64,000 nt of DNA from Kribbella jiaozuonensis (GTDB lineage Bacteria > Actinomycetota > Actinomycetes > Propionibacteriales > Kribbellaceae): positions 992,001 to 1,056,000 of the forward strand of contig NZ_SZPZ01000001.1 in the NCBI RefSeq assembly GCF_005233875.1, read 5' to 3'. Below, in pieces: positions 7,809 through 17,544 of the stretch. Within the stretch, counting starts at the first letter, position 1. Every line of letters starts with the position of its first letter. A program made the position numbers and the translations under genes. Under the pieces are notes generated by a model. That model was not told where the DNA came from. It did not search any database and saw nothing but the letters and a program-made list of their open reading frames with translations.

Positions 7809-9608
7809 TCAGTAAGGCTTGACGGCGATGGACGGCGAGTGCAGGTGCGTCTTCTCCTGCCCGTTGCCGACGAACATGTGCACACCGCACGGCAGACAGG
7901 GGTCGAAGCTGCGGACCGCGCGCATGATGTCGATGCCCTTGAACCGTTCCGGCGGGTTCTCCTCGAAGATCGGGGTGTTCTGTACGGCGTCCTCGTACGG
8001 ACCAGGAGTGCCGTAGCTGTCCCGGACGCTGCCGTTCCACGGGGTCGGCGGGTACGGGTGGTAGTTCGCGATCTTGCCCTCCCGGATCACCAGGTGATGG
8101 GACAGCACACCGCGGACGGCCTCGGTGAAGCCGCAGGAGATCGCCTCGTCCGGGACCTTGAACGGGGTCCAGGTCTCGGTCCGGCCGGCCCTGACCTCGG
8201 CCATCGCCTTCTCGCAGAAGTGCAGCGCGAGTGCGGCGGCGTACGCCTGGAAGTAGGTCCGGGCCCGGTTCCGCTCGAGTGCGTTGCTCCACTGCGGGAT
8301 CTTCCACTCGTACTCCGTGGCGGGCTTGAGGGCTGTCCGCGGGAGCTGGATCTTCACACTGTGTCCGGTCGCCTGCACGTAGTCGGTGTTGACCAATCCG
8401 GACAGGGCCGTCGACCAGAGCCGGGCGATCGGGCCGCCGCCGGTGTCGAGGGCCAGGTGGTCCTTGCCGTCGAACCAGCGCGGCGACATGGTCCAGCTGT
8501 AGGCGTTGGAGAAGTCGCGCTTCTGCGGCTTCGGCAGCGTGTGCTGGTTCCACGGGTGCCGGACGTCGATCGGGTTGCCGAGCGGGTCGATGTCGACGAA
8601 CTTCTCGTGCGTGCCGTCGGCCCAGTCCTCGTAGTACGAACTGCCGAGCAGGATCCGCAGGCCGAGGTTGATGTCGACCAGGCTGTTGGTGACGAGCTTG
8701 CCGTCGACGATGACGCCGGGGGTGACGAACATCTTCCGGCCCCAGGCCTCCATGTTGCGGTAGGTGAAGTCGCAGTGCGCCGGGTCCTGCAGACTGCCCC
8801 AGCAGCCGAGCAGGATCCGCCGCTCGCCGACGTGCTCGTAGCCGGGCAGCGCCTCGTAGAAGAAGTCGAACAGGTCGTCGTGCAGCGGCACGACCTTCTT
8901 CATGAACTCGATGTAGCGCATCAGCCGGGTCAGGTAGTCGGTGAACAGCTGGATGGTCGCGACCGTGCCGACGCCGCCCGGGTAGAGGGTCGATGGATGG
9001 ACGTGGCGTCCTTCCATCAGGCAGAACATCTCGCGGGTGTAGCGGCTGACGTGCAGTGCCTCGCGGTAGAACTCGCCCTCCAGCGGGTTCAGCGAGCGCA
9101 TGATGTCGCCGATCGTCCGGTAGCCGTGGTCGCCGGCGTGCGGCGCCTCGGTCCGGTTCGCCAGCTCGAGGACGCCCGGGTTGGTCTCCTTGACCATCCG
9201 CTCGCAGTAGTCCACCCCGACCAGGTTCTCCTGGAAGATGTTGTGGTCGAACATGTACTCCGCGGCCTCGCCGAGGTTGACGATCCACTCGCCGAGGTGC
9301 GGCGGCGCGACGCCGTACGCCATGTTCTGCGCGTAGACCGAGCAGGTGGCGTGGTTGTCACCGCAGATCCCGCAGATCCGGCTGGTGATGAAGTGCGCGT
9401 CGCGCGGGTCCTTGCCCTTCATGAAGATGCTGTAGCCGCGGAAGATCGACGAGGTGCTGTGGCATTCCTCGACGGTCTTCGACTTGAAGTTCACGTTCGC
9501 GTAGATGCCGAGGCTGCCGACGATCCGGGTGATCGGGTCCCACGCCATCTCGACGACGTCGGTGCTCTTGGAGTCGGTCGGCCTGACTTTGGGGTCGATG
9601 GCGGTCAT
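7809..9608 (-). CDS. hhyL: [NiFe]-hydrogenase large subunit, group 1h (high affinity)
   Basis: The 599-residue catalytic subunit that oxidises H2. It has DPITRIVGSLGIY near residue 24 (usual E of DPITRIEG changed to V), the L1 motif RICGICGDNH at residues 77-86 and the L2 motif DPCLPCGVH ending at residue 577; the four cysteines of L1 and L2 bind nickel and iron. A 22-residue tail follows the terminal His and should be cut by the protease at 3912-4415. The RICGICGDNH and DPCLPCGVH forms are those of the actinobacterial-type group 1h (formerly group 5) enzymes, which scavenge atmospheric H2. The start lies 3 bp after the small-subunit stop. No signal peptide is present, so it acts inside the cell. 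Confidence 0.96.
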   Translation of the reverse strand: MTAIDPKVRPTDSKSTDVVEMAWDPITRIVGSLGIYANVNFKSKTVEECHSTSSIFRGYSIFMKGKDPRDAHFITSRICGICGDNHATCSVYAQNMAYGVAPPHLGEWIVNLGEAAEYMFDHNIFQENLVGVDYCERMVKETNPGVLELANRTEAPHAGDHGYRTIGDIMRSLNPLEGEFYREALHVSRYTREMFCLMEGRHVHPSTLYPGGVGTVATIQLFTDYLTRLMRYIEFMKKVVPLHDDLFDFFYEALPGYEHVGERRILLGCWGSLQDPAHCDFTYRNMEAWGRKMFVTPGVIVDGKLVTNSLVDINLGLRILLGSSYYEDWADGTHEKFVDIDPLGNPIDVRHPWNQHTLPKPQKRDFSNAYSWTMSPRWFDGKDHLALDTGGGPIARLWSTALSGLVNTDYVQATGHSVKIQLPRTALKPATEYEWKIPQWSNALERNRARTYFQAYAAALALHFCEKAMAEVRAGRTETWTPFKVPDEAISCGFTEAVRGVLSHHLVIREGKIANYHPYPPTPWNGSVRDSYGTPGPYEDAVQNTPIFEENPPERFKGIDIMRAVRSFDPCLPCGVHMFVGNGQEKTHLHSPSIAVKPY

Positions 9609-9611
9609 GGC

Positions 9612-10685
<1,074 letters not shown>

Positions 10686-10757
10686 GACCCCGCCCTTCCC
10701 GTCACGCTCAGAATGCCGATCTTTTTCGACCGTACTTCTGTCCCGAGCGGACCGACA

Positions 10758-10769
10758 GACACTTGTGTC
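10758..10769. promoter_or_regulatory. Small inverted repeat in the hydrogenase/regulator intergenic region
   Basis: GACAC-TT-GTGTC, a perfect 5+5 bp inverted repeat 73 bp upstream of the small-subunit start and 97 bp upstream of the regulator start. It could be a second operator half of the divergent promoter region; nothing identifies the protein that would bind it. Confidence 0.3.
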
Positions 10770-10794
10770 AGCTATTAATGGCGGTGTCCGGAAA

Positions 10795-10817
10795 TCCTGG
10801 AATCGGCGATTCCAGGA
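10795..10817. promoter_or_regulatory. Perfect 10+10 bp palindrome, candidate operator of the hydrogenase operon
   Basis: TCCTGGAATC-GGC-GATTCCAGGA, a perfect inverted repeat with a 3-base spacer, flanked on both sides by TCCGGA (10787-10792 and 10821-10826). It lies between the divergent starts of the hydrogenase small subunit and the XRE-type regulator. The symmetry suits a dimeric helix-turn-helix protein; the adjacent regulator is the obvious candidate. This is a sequence observation; binding is inferred. Confidence 0.55.
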
Positions 10818-10865
10818 CAATCCGGAGCGGCTTTTTTCCCGCTCTTCCGCCGATATTCTCAGGCC

Positions 10866-11330
10866 ATGGAGGACGATCCCGGTCGCGAGGTGTTCGTCTC
10901 GCCCGTGGTCGTGGCCTCACAGGTCTTCCCGGCCCGGCCGGGATCGCTGCCGGACGCCGAGCAGTTCGTCCGCGAGGCACTCGAGCCGATCACCCTCGAG
11001 ACCGAGGAGCGGCAGGCCCTCTACCAGGCCATCACCACCGCGCTGCTCGCCGCGGCCGGCAAGGACGGGGTCTTCGACGTGACCGTGCGGATCTTCCCCG
11101 ACGGCGTCGAGGTCGAGGTCCTGCACGGCGCCGGGATGCACCGGGTGCAGCCCGCGGCCGAGCCGTTCGCGGACTGGCTGAACGGCGTACTGCGCGGTCA
11201 GGGCCTGTCCCAGGAGGCGGCCGCGCAGCGGATCGGGGTGTCGGTGCGGACCATCAGCCGGTGGCTGCGCGGTGACACCGAGCCGCGGATGCGGGATCTT
11301 CGCCGGGTGCACGAGATCTTCGGTCCATGA
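10866..11330 (+). CDS. Helix-turn-helix protein divergent from the hydrogenase operon, candidate regulator
   Basis: A 154-residue protein. The N-terminal about 95 residues are unrecognised, with a helix EEROALYQ-like stretch (TEERQALYQAITTALLAAAG) and a beta pair around FDVTVRIFPDGVEVEVL. Residues about 100-150 form an XRE-type helix-turn-helix: LRGQGLSQEAAAQRIGVSV then RTISRWLRGDTEPRMRDLRR. No ribosome-binding site precedes ATG 10866, while TATTCT at 10853-10858 is well placed as a -10 box, so the messenger may be leaderless. Position between the divergent structural and hyp genes, beside a perfect palindrome, makes it the likely local regulator. The signal sensed is unknown. Confidence 0.8.
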   Translation: MEDDPGREVFVSPVVVASQVFPARPGSLPDAEQFVREALEPITLETEERQALYQAITTALLAAAGKDGVFDVTVRIFPDGVEVEVLHGAGMHRVQPAAEPFADWLNGVLRGQGLSQEAAAQRIGVSVRTISRWLRGDTEPRMRDLRRVHEIFGP

Positions 11331-11413
11331 TCTCTGGCCTGGGACCGGCGCCGGGTTTAGTGTGCGAATTGTCCGTTGATCGCGGAATTCGCCATTTCTT
11401 TTCGCCCACCGGG

Positions 11414-13690
11414 GTGAGCATCACGAACGAACCGGAACGGGTCCGCAGCCGCGTGCAGGTCACCGGCGTCGTCCAGGGCGTCGGGTTCCGTCCGTTCGCC
11501 TACGCGCTGGCCCGGGAGCTCGGCCTGTCCGGCCAGGTCGGCAACACCGCGGCCGGTGTGATCGCCGACGTCGAAGGACCGGTCGCCGCGGTGAATGCCT
11601 TCGCCGATCGCATCCGGACCGACGCGCCCCCGCTGGCCGTGGTCTCGGCTGTGACCACAGAGTCGCTGCCGGCCGTCGGCGGTACCGAGTTCACCATCCT
11701 CGACTCGACGACGGGCCCGGGCCGGACGCTGGTCTCACCCGATGTTGCGACCTGCGCGGACTGCCTCGCCGAGTTCTCCGATCCCTCTGACCGTCGCTAC
11801 CGCCATCCGTTCATCACCTGCACCAACTGTGGTCCGCGCTTCACGATCATCACCGGTCTGCCCTACGACCGCCCCGCGACCACGATGTCCGGGTTCCCGT
11901 TGTGCCCCGACTGCGCCCGCGAGTACGCCGATCCCGCCGATCGCAGGTTCCACGCGCAGCCGATCGCGTGCCCCGCCTGCGGCCCGCGACTGCAGCTCGT
12001 GCAGCCCGGCCTGGAGGCGGAGTACGACGAGGACGCGTTGGCGGCGGCGCATGCGCTGCTGGTCGACGGCGCGATCCTGGCGGTCAAGGGGATCGGTGGC
12101 TTCCACCTGGTCTGCGACGCCGCCGATCAGGCGGCCGTGACGACTTTGCGCAAACGCAAGGACCGCGGCGACAAGCCGTTCGCGGTGATGGCCGCCGATC
12201 TCGACGCGGCCCGCCGGATCGTCGCGGTCGATGCCGACGAGGAGGAGCTGCTCACCGGCAGCCGGCACCCGATCGTGCTGCTCCGCCGCCGTCCGGGCGC
12301 GGCCGTCGCCGAAGCCGTTGCCCCCGGCAACCCTGACCTGGGCGTGATGCTGCCGTACACGGCGCTGCATCAGCTGCTGTTCGACCAGCCCGGTCCGTGT
12401 GTGCTGGTGATGACGAGCGGCAACCTGTCCGGCGAGCCGATCGCGACGGCCGACGACGAGGCGATGACCCGGCTGGCCGGTCTGGCCGACGCCTGGCTCG
12501 GTCACGACCGCCCGATCCACGTGCCGTGCGACGACTCCGTCGTACGGATCGTCGACGGGACCGAGCTGCCGGTACGGCGGTCTCGCGGCTACGCGCCCTT
12601 CCCTGTGGACTTACCGGTGCCGGTCCGGCCCGCGCTGGCGGTCGGCGGAGATCTGAAGAACACGTTCTGCCTCGGCGACGGGCTCTACGCCTGGCTCTCG
12701 GCCCATGTCGGCGATATGGACGACCTCGCGACGCTGCAGGCGTTCGATCGGGCCGAGCAGCACCTGGAGGAGCTGACCGGGGTCCGGCCCGAGGTGCTCG
12801 TGACGGACAAGCATCCGTCGTACCGCTCGCGGCAGTGGGCGCAGCTGAATGCGCGCGGCCGGCCGGTGATCGGCGTACAGCATCATCACGCGCATCTCGC
12901 GTCCGTCATGGCCGAGCATCGGTACCAGGGCGAGATCATCGGGTTCGCCTTCGACGGGACCGGGTACGGCGACGACGGCGCGGTCTGGGGCGGCGAGGTG
13001 CTGCTGGCCGGGTACGACGGCTTCGACCGGTATGCGCATCTGAAGTACGTGCCGCTGCCGGGCGGGGATGCCGGGGTTCGCAATCCGTGCCGGATGGCCT
13101 TGTCGCATTTGCGCGCCGCGGGTCTGCGTTGGGATCCGCGCCTGCCGTCGGTGCGGGCCTGTCACGGCGCGGAGCTGGACCTGCTCAGGACCCAACTGGA
13201 CAAGGACATCGCGTGTGCGCCGACATCCAGCATGGGCAGGTTGTTCGACGCGGTGTCGTCGCTGGCCGGGGTGTGCCACCGGGCCGGCTATGAGGCGCAA
13301 GCGGCGATCGAGCTGGAGGGGCTGGCCTCGTCCGACCAAGGGCTCGGCGCGTACGAGTTCGAGGTCATGGGGGAGGAGATCGATCCGGCGCCGATGCTCG
13401 CCGCGGTCGTACGGGACGTGCTGGCCGGGGTGGCGCCGGGTGTGATCAGCGCTCGCTTCCACCGGGGCCTGGCCGGACTGATGGTGACGCTGGCCGAACG
13501 GATCCGCGCCGCCGAAGGACTGACCACCGTCGGCCTGTCCGGCGGTGTGTTCGTCAACAAGATATTGCTGTCAGCAACTACCTCGGCGTTGACCGACGCC
13601 GGGTTCGCCGTACTGCGGCATCGCCGGGTACCGCCGACGGACGCCGGGCTCGCCCTCGGGCAACTGGCCGTCGCGGCTCGGGTCCGGTAA
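11414..13690 (+). CDS. hypF: Carbamoyltransferase HypF
   Basis: A 758-residue enzyme that makes the carbamoyl group from carbamoyl phosphate and ATP and passes it to HypE for CN ligand synthesis. Domains in order: acylphosphatase (VTGVVQGVGFRPFAYALA, about residues 14-100), two zinc-finger halves (CADCLAEF ... CTNCGPRF and CPDCAREY ... CPACGPRL), a YrdC-like domain (VKGIGGFHLVCDA, HDRPIHVPCDDSVVR) and a Kae1-like C-terminal domain with IGVQHHHAHLASVMAEH and FAFDGTGYGDDG. GTG 11414 gives the standard N-terminus; extension to the upstream ATG at 11327 would overlap the regulator gene and add AT-rich sequence without similarity. First gene of the hypFCDE operon. Confidence 0.95.
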   Translation: MSITNEPERVRSRVQVTGVVQGVGFRPFAYALARELGLSGQVGNTAAGVIADVEGPVAAVNAFADRIRTDAPPLAVVSAVTTESLPAVGGTEFTILDSTTGPGRTLVSPDVATCADCLAEFSDPSDRRYRHPFITCTNCGPRFTIITGLPYDRPATTMSGFPLCPDCAREYADPADRRFHAQPIACPACGPRLQLVQPGLEAEYDEDALAAAHALLVDGAILAVKGIGGFHLVCDAADQAAVTTLRKRKDRGDKPFAVMAADLDAARRIVAVDADEEELLTGSRHPIVLLRRRPGAAVAEAVAPGNPDLGVMLPYTALHQLLFDQPGPCVLVMTSGNLSGEPIATADDEAMTRLAGLADAWLGHDRPIHVPCDDSVVRIVDGTELPVRRSRGYAPFPVDLPVPVRPALAVGGDLKNTFCLGDGLYAWLSAHVGDMDDLATLQAFDRAEQHLEELTGVRPEVLVTDKHPSYRSRQWAQLNARGRPVIGVQHHHAHLASVMAEHRYQGEIIGFAFDGTGYGDDGAVWGGEVLLAGYDGFDRYAHLKYVPLPGGDAGVRNPCRMALSHLRAAGLRWDPRLPSVRACHGAELDLLRTQLDKDIACAPTSSMGRLFDAVSSLAGVCHRAGYEAQAAIELEGLASSDQGLGAYEFEVMGEEIDPAPMLAAVVRDVLAGVAPGVISARFHRGLAGLMVTLAERIRAAEGLTTVGLSGGVFVNKILLSATTSALTDAGFAVLRHRRVPPTDAGLALGQLAVAARVR

Positions 13691-13703
13691 GGGAGGGAAC
13701 ATC

Positions 13704-14018
13704 ATGTGTCTGGCCGTACCGGGGAAGGTTGTGGAGATCCGGGAGCAGGACGGTACCCGGATGGGGCAGGTGGACTTCGGCGGTGTGCTGAAGGAGGTCT
13801 GTCTGGAGTACCTGCCAGATCTGCAGGTGGGTGAATACACCATCGTGCATGTCGGGTTCGCGCTGCAGCGCCTGGACGAGGAGTCCGCGATGCAGTCGCT
13901 TGCTTTGTACCGCAAACTCGGTGCGCTCGAGGAGGAGTTCGGCGACCAGTGGGGCCTGGCCGCGCGGCAGGCCGGTGAGCGCCGACCACCCGGAACGGAA
14001 TGGGGGGTCGAGCGATGA
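13704..14018 (+). CDS. hypC: HypC hydrogenase chaperone, primary copy
   Basis: A 104-residue HypC. It starts [12 protein letters not shown] with the iron-binding Cys2, continues with [19 protein letters not shown] and has a longer C-terminal tail than the 72-residue copy in the structural operon. HypC binds HypD to assemble the Fe(CN)2CO unit and then carries it to the large subunit. It lies 13 bp after hypF and overlaps hypD by 4 bp (ATGA), the classic hypCD coupling. Confidence 0.94.
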   Translation: MCLAVPGKVVEIREQDGTRMGQVDFGGVLKEVCLEYLPDLQVGEYTIVHVGFALQRLDEESAMQSLALYRKLGALEEEFGDQWGLAARQAGERRPPGTEWGVER

Positions 14019-15133
14019 AGTACCTCGAAGAGTTCAGCGATCCGGTGCTGGCCCGCAAGCTGGTCGACCAGATCCACGCCACCGCGACGAAACCGTGGGC
14101 GATGATGGAGGTCTGCGGCGGACAGACGCACACGATCGTCCGGCACGGTATCGACCAGCTGTTGCCGGACGGTGTCGAGATGATCCACGGCCCCGGCTGC
14201 CCGGTCTGCGTGACGCCGCTGGAGATCATCGACAAGGCCCTCGAGATCGCCGCCCAGCCCGACGTGATCTTCTGCTCGTTCGGCGACATGCTGCGCGTGC
14301 CAGGCAGCGGTCGCGACCTGTTCCGGATCAAGAGCCAGGGCGGTGACGTCCGCGTGGTCTACTCGCCGCTGGACGCACTCCGGCTGGCGCAGCAGAACCC
14401 GGACAAGCAGGTCGTCTTCTTCGGCATCGGCTTCGAGACCACCGCGCCGCCGAACGCGATGACCGTCTACCAGGCCAAGAAACTCGGCATCCCGAACTTC
14501 AGCCTGCTCGTCTCGCACGTCCGGGTGCCGCCGGCGATCGAGGCGATCATGCAGTCGCCGAGTTGCCGGGTGCAGGGCTTCCTCGCCGCCGGCCACGTCT
14601 GCAGCGTGATGGGTACGACGGAGTACCCGCCGCTGGCCGACAAGTACGGCGTACCGATCGTCGTGACCGGGTTCGAGCCGCTGGACATCCTGGCCGGGAT
14701 CCTGCGCACGGTCACCCAGCTCGAGAAGGGCGAGCACGTGGTCGAGAACGCGTACCGGCGCGCGGTCCGCGACGAGGGCAACCCGGCCGCGATCGCGATG
14801 CTGGCCGACGTGTTCGAGAGCACGGACCGGGCCTGGCGGGGGATCGGCATGATCCCGCAGAGCGGCTGGCGGCTGTCCGAGCGGTACCGCGAGTACGACG
14901 CGGAGTACCGCTTCCAGGTCCGCGACATCGCGACCGAGGAGTCGACGGTGTGCCGCAGCGGCGAGGTCCTGCAGGGATTGATCAAGCCGCACGAATGCTC
15001 GGCGTTCGGGACGATCTGTACGCCGCGCAACCCGCTCGGGGCCACGATGGTGTCGAGTGAGGGCGCGTGTGCGGCGTACTACCTGTATCGCAGGCTCCAG
15101 ACGCCCGTCGAGGTGGTGACCAGCGGTGGCTGA
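14015..15133 (+). CDS. hypD: Hydrogenase formation protein HypD
   Basis: A 372-residue Fe-S protein on which the Fe(CN)2CO group is built. The three family motifs are present: [16 protein letters not shown] near residue 28, the [10 protein letters not shown] segment near residue 60, and the C-terminal cluster-binding cysteines ([21 protein letters not shown], written here in parts: [12 protein letters not shown] then [13 protein letters not shown]). [13 protein letters not shown] is also typical. ATG 14015 overlaps the hypC stop. It is followed by hypE with an 8 bp overlap, so the whole hyp block is one translational unit. Confidence 0.95.
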   Translation: MKYLEEFSDPVLARKLVDQIHATATKPWAMMEVCGGQTHTIVRHGIDQLLPDGVEMIHGPGCPVCVTPLEIIDKALEIAAQPDVIFCSFGDMLRVPGSGRDLFRIKSQGGDVRVVYSPLDALRLAQQNPDKQVVFFGIGFETTAPPNAMTVYQAKKLGIPNFSLLVSHVRVPPAIEAIMQSPSCRVQGFLAAGHVCSVMGTTEYPPLADKYGVPIVVTGFEPLDILAGILRTVTQLEKGEHVVENAYRRAVRDEGNPAAIAMLADVFESTDRAWRGIGMIPQSGWRLSERYREYDAEYRFQVRDIATEESTVCRSGEVLQGLIKPHECSAFGTICTPRNPLGATMVSSEGACAAYYLYRRLQTPVEVVTSGG

Positions 15134-16193
15134 GCAGGTCATGGTGCCCGACTTCGACGGCTGGACCTGTCCGCTGCCGTTGCGCGATCACCCGAACGTC
15201 GTGATGGGGCACGGGGGCGGCGGACAGATGTCGGCCGAGCTGATCGAGCACCTCTTCGTGCCGGCGTTCGCGAACCCGGTGCTCGGTGGTCTGACCGACT
15301 CGGCGGTGTTCACGCTCGGGGATGCACGGCTGGCCTTCTCGACGGACTCGTTCGTCGTCCAGCCGTTGTTCTTTCCCGGCGGCAGTATCGGGCACCTCGC
15401 GGTGAACGGGACGGTCAACGATCTCGCGATGAGCGGCGCACAGGCGGCGTACCTGTCCTGCGGGTTCATCCTGGAGGAGGGCGTCGAGCTGTCCGTGGTC
15501 GGCCGGATCGCGGCGGATCTCGGGGACGCGGCGCGGGAGGCCGGGGTGACTGTCGCGACCGGCGATACCAAGGTCGTCGATGCGGGACATGGCGACGGCG
15601 TGTACATCAACACCGCCGGCGTCGGGCTGGTCCCGGCCGGCGTCGACATCCGTCCGCAGCGCGCAGCGCCGGGGGATGTCGTCATCGTCAGCGGCCAGAT
15701 CGGCGTACACGGGATCGCGATCATGAGTGTGCGGGAGGGCATCTCGTTCGGCACCGAGGTGGTCAGCGACTGCGCGCCGCTCAACGGCCTGGTCGCGGCG
15801 ATGCTCGCGGTCTGCCCCGACCTGCACGTACTGCGCGATCCGACCCGCGGCGGTGTGGCGACCTCGCTCAACGAGATCGCCAAGTCGGCCGGCGTCGGCA
15901 TCGAGCTGACCGAGAGCGCGCTACCGGTGCCGGAGACTGTTGCGAACGCTTGCTCGTTCCTCGGCCTCGATCCGCTGTACGTCGCCAACGAGGGCAAGCT
16001 GCTCGCGATCGTGGCCCGCGACGACGCGGACGCCGTACTCGCGGCGATGCAGGCGGATCCGCTCGGGTCGGACGCGGCGGTCATCGGCGAGTGCGTGGAG
16101 GCACATCCGGGGATGGTCGTGACCCGGACGGCGTTCGGTGCTACCCGGGTGGTGGATACCCCTATCGGAGAGCAGTTGCCGCGGATCTGCTAG
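15126..16193 (+). CDS. hypE: Carbamoyl dehydratase HypE
   Basis: A 355-residue enzyme of the AIR synthase/PurM fold that dehydrates a thiocarbamate on its own C-terminal Cys to thiocyanate, giving CN for the active-site iron. The start [15 protein letters not shown] is the ATP-binding glycine loop, LTDSAVF and [15 protein letters not shown] follow, VATGDTKVV and [16 protein letters not shown] are typical, and the protein ends PRIC, with the essential terminal Cys in place. GTG 15126 overlaps hypD by 8 bp. The last 32 bp overlap the 3' end of convergent hypB. Confidence 0.95.
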   Translation: MAEQVMVPDFDGWTCPLPLRDHPNVVMGHGGGGQMSAELIEHLFVPAFANPVLGGLTDSAVFTLGDARLAFSTDSFVVQPLFFPGGSIGHLAVNGTVNDLAMSGAQAAYLSCGFILEEGVELSVVGRIAADLGDAAREAGVTVATGDTKVVDAGHGDGVYINTAGVGLVPAGVDIRPQRAAPGDVVIVSGQIGVHGIAIMSVREGISFGTEVVSDCAPLNGLVAAMLAVCPDLHVLRDPTRGGVATSLNEIAKSAGVGIELTESALPVPETVANACSFLGLDPLYVANEGKLLAIVARDDADAVLAAMQADPLGSDAAVIGECVEAHPGMVVTRTAFGATRVVDTPIGEQLPRIC

Positions 16194-16947
16194 CGAGCCA
16201 CTCGTGCCAGGCGTCGAGGCCGTCTCCGCGGGTCGCGGAGACGGGCAGCATCTCGACGTCCGGCTTGACCCGGTGGATCAGGTCGAGACACAGGTCGACG
16301 TCGAAGTCGACGTACGGGAGCAGGTCGATCTTGTTCAGCAGGACGAGGTCGGCGGTGCGGAACATGTACGGGTACTTCGCCGGTTTGTCCGCGCCCTCGG
16401 TGACCGAGATGATCACCACGCGCGCCGCTTCGCCGAGGTCGAACAGGGCCGGGCAGACCAGGTTGCCGACGTTCTCGACGAAGACCAGGGAGCCGTCGGG
16501 CGGGGCAAGTTCGGCCAGGCCGCGGTCGAGCATCTCGGCGTCCAGGTGGCAGCCGGCTCCGGTGTTGATCTGGACGACCTTGCTGCCGGTGGAGCGGATC
16601 CGCTGGGCGTCCAGCCAGGTCTCCTGATCGCCTTCGATCACCAGGGTCTCGCGGCGGTCGCCGAGGTCGGTGATGGTGCGCTCGAGCAGCGTGGTCTTGC
16701 CGGATCCGGGGGAGCTCATCAGGTTGATCGCGGTGATCCCGTGCTCGAGCAGCCGGTGCCTGGTAGCCGCGGCGAGCAGGTCGTTCTTGGCCAGGATGTC
16801 CTGTTCCAGCAGCACGGTCCGGGTCTCGTGCTCGTGCTCGTGTGGATGTGGGTGTGGATGTGGATGGTCGTGGTGGTGCTCGTGCCCGTCGACCAGCGTC
16901 ACGCGGGTCGTACCGTCCTCGCCACCGCATCCACAGGTGCTGCACAT
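16162..16947 (-). CDS. hypB: Hydrogenase nickel incorporation GTPase HypB
   Basis: A 261-residue G3E GTPase that delivers nickel with HypA. The N-terminus CSTCGCGG is the high-affinity nickel site, followed by a histidine-rich stretch (GHEHHHDHPHPHPHPHEHEH) that stores nickel. The GTPase part has SSPGSGKTTL (P-loop), VENVGNLVCPALFD (metal-binding switch region with Cys) and LLNKIDLLPYV (NKxD). It begins 1 bp after the hypA stop and its end overlaps convergent hypE by 32 bp. Confidence 0.95.
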   Translation of the reverse strand: MCSTCGCGGEDGTTRVTLVDGHEHHHDHPHPHPHPHEHEHETRTVLLEQDILAKNDLLAAATRHRLLEHGITAINLMSSPGSGKTTLLERTITDLGDRRETLVIEGDQETWLDAQRIRSTGSKVVQINTGAGCHLDAEMLDRGLAELAPPDGSLVFVENVGNLVCPALFDLGEAARVVIISVTEGADKPAKYPYMFRTADLVLLNKIDLLPYVDFDVDLCLDLIHRVKPDVEMLPVSATRGDGLDAWHEWLASRSAATALR

Positions 16948-16948
16948 G

Positions 16949-17278
16949 TCAACGCACCTCCACCGAGATGATCCGCAGTTCGCGGCCGGCCAGGACGTCG
17001 AGATCGGCGCTGCCGCAGTCGCACAGCATGATCGGATCCTCGAGCGTGAACTCCCGCCCGCAGTCCCGACAGTACGCCCGCCCCGGCGGCTCGTCGATGT
17101 CCAGCCGGGCCCCCTCCAACCCGGTCCCGCCCGCCACGATCTCGAAGCAGAACCGGATCGAATCGGTCACCACCCCGGACAGCCGGCCGATCTCGAGTCG
17201 CACGGCCGCCACCGGTCCGTCGCCGATCTTCTCGACGATCGCATCGACGATGCTCTCCGTGATGGCGAGCTCATGCAT
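16949..17278 (-). CDS. hypA: Hydrogenase nickel chaperone HypA
   Basis: A 109-residue protein starting MHELAITESI, with the nickel-binding His2-Glu3 pair directly after Met. The zinc site is at CRDCGREF and MLCDCGSADLDVLAG; the second pair is C-x-C where most HypA proteins have C-x2-C, an unusual spacing that may still bind zinc through other ligands. HypA hands nickel to the large subunit together with HypB, whose gene follows at once. The start at 17278 is fixed by the MHE motif; longer upstream reading has no similarity. Confidence 0.93.
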   Translation of the reverse strand: MHELAITESIVDAIVEKIGDGPVAAVRLEIGRLSGVVTDSIRFCFEIVAGGTGLEGARLDIDEPPGRAYCRDCGREFTLEDPIMLCDCGSADLDVLAGRELRIISVEVR

Positions 17279-17544
17279 CTTCCCGACGGTACTCCGGGTC
17301 CGGGTGGAAAAGTTGCGGGAAAACCTGCACGCCTGGCGACCACCGAGAGTAGCCGGCCGCGGCGCGTGATTTCGGCAAGAATCCGGGTCCGGGAATCCAT
17401 TGGGCACGAATAGTTACCGTTGTGTGCGGCAACCATCTAAGACGTCTGTGCCAATCGCTACCGCGGCGGCTACCGGCGGCTTACTCTCCGTTTGTTGAGC
17501 CCGCGGTCGACTCGGGGGGACCGCTCCAGTGCGGAGGGGAATGT

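Noticed and set aside
6976..9288. A 770-codon minus-strand frame running from inside the large subunit into the NifU/Rieske-like gene
   Set aside because: Only the part after ATG 7806 is coding-like; the rest is an out-of-frame reading of the hydrogenase large subunit, and a separate start with normal spacing exists.
10825..10844. GAGCGG-N8-CCGCTC around a T6 run as a terminator
   Set aside because: It lies upstream of the regulator start, inside the promoter region, with the T run in the loop rather than after the stem.
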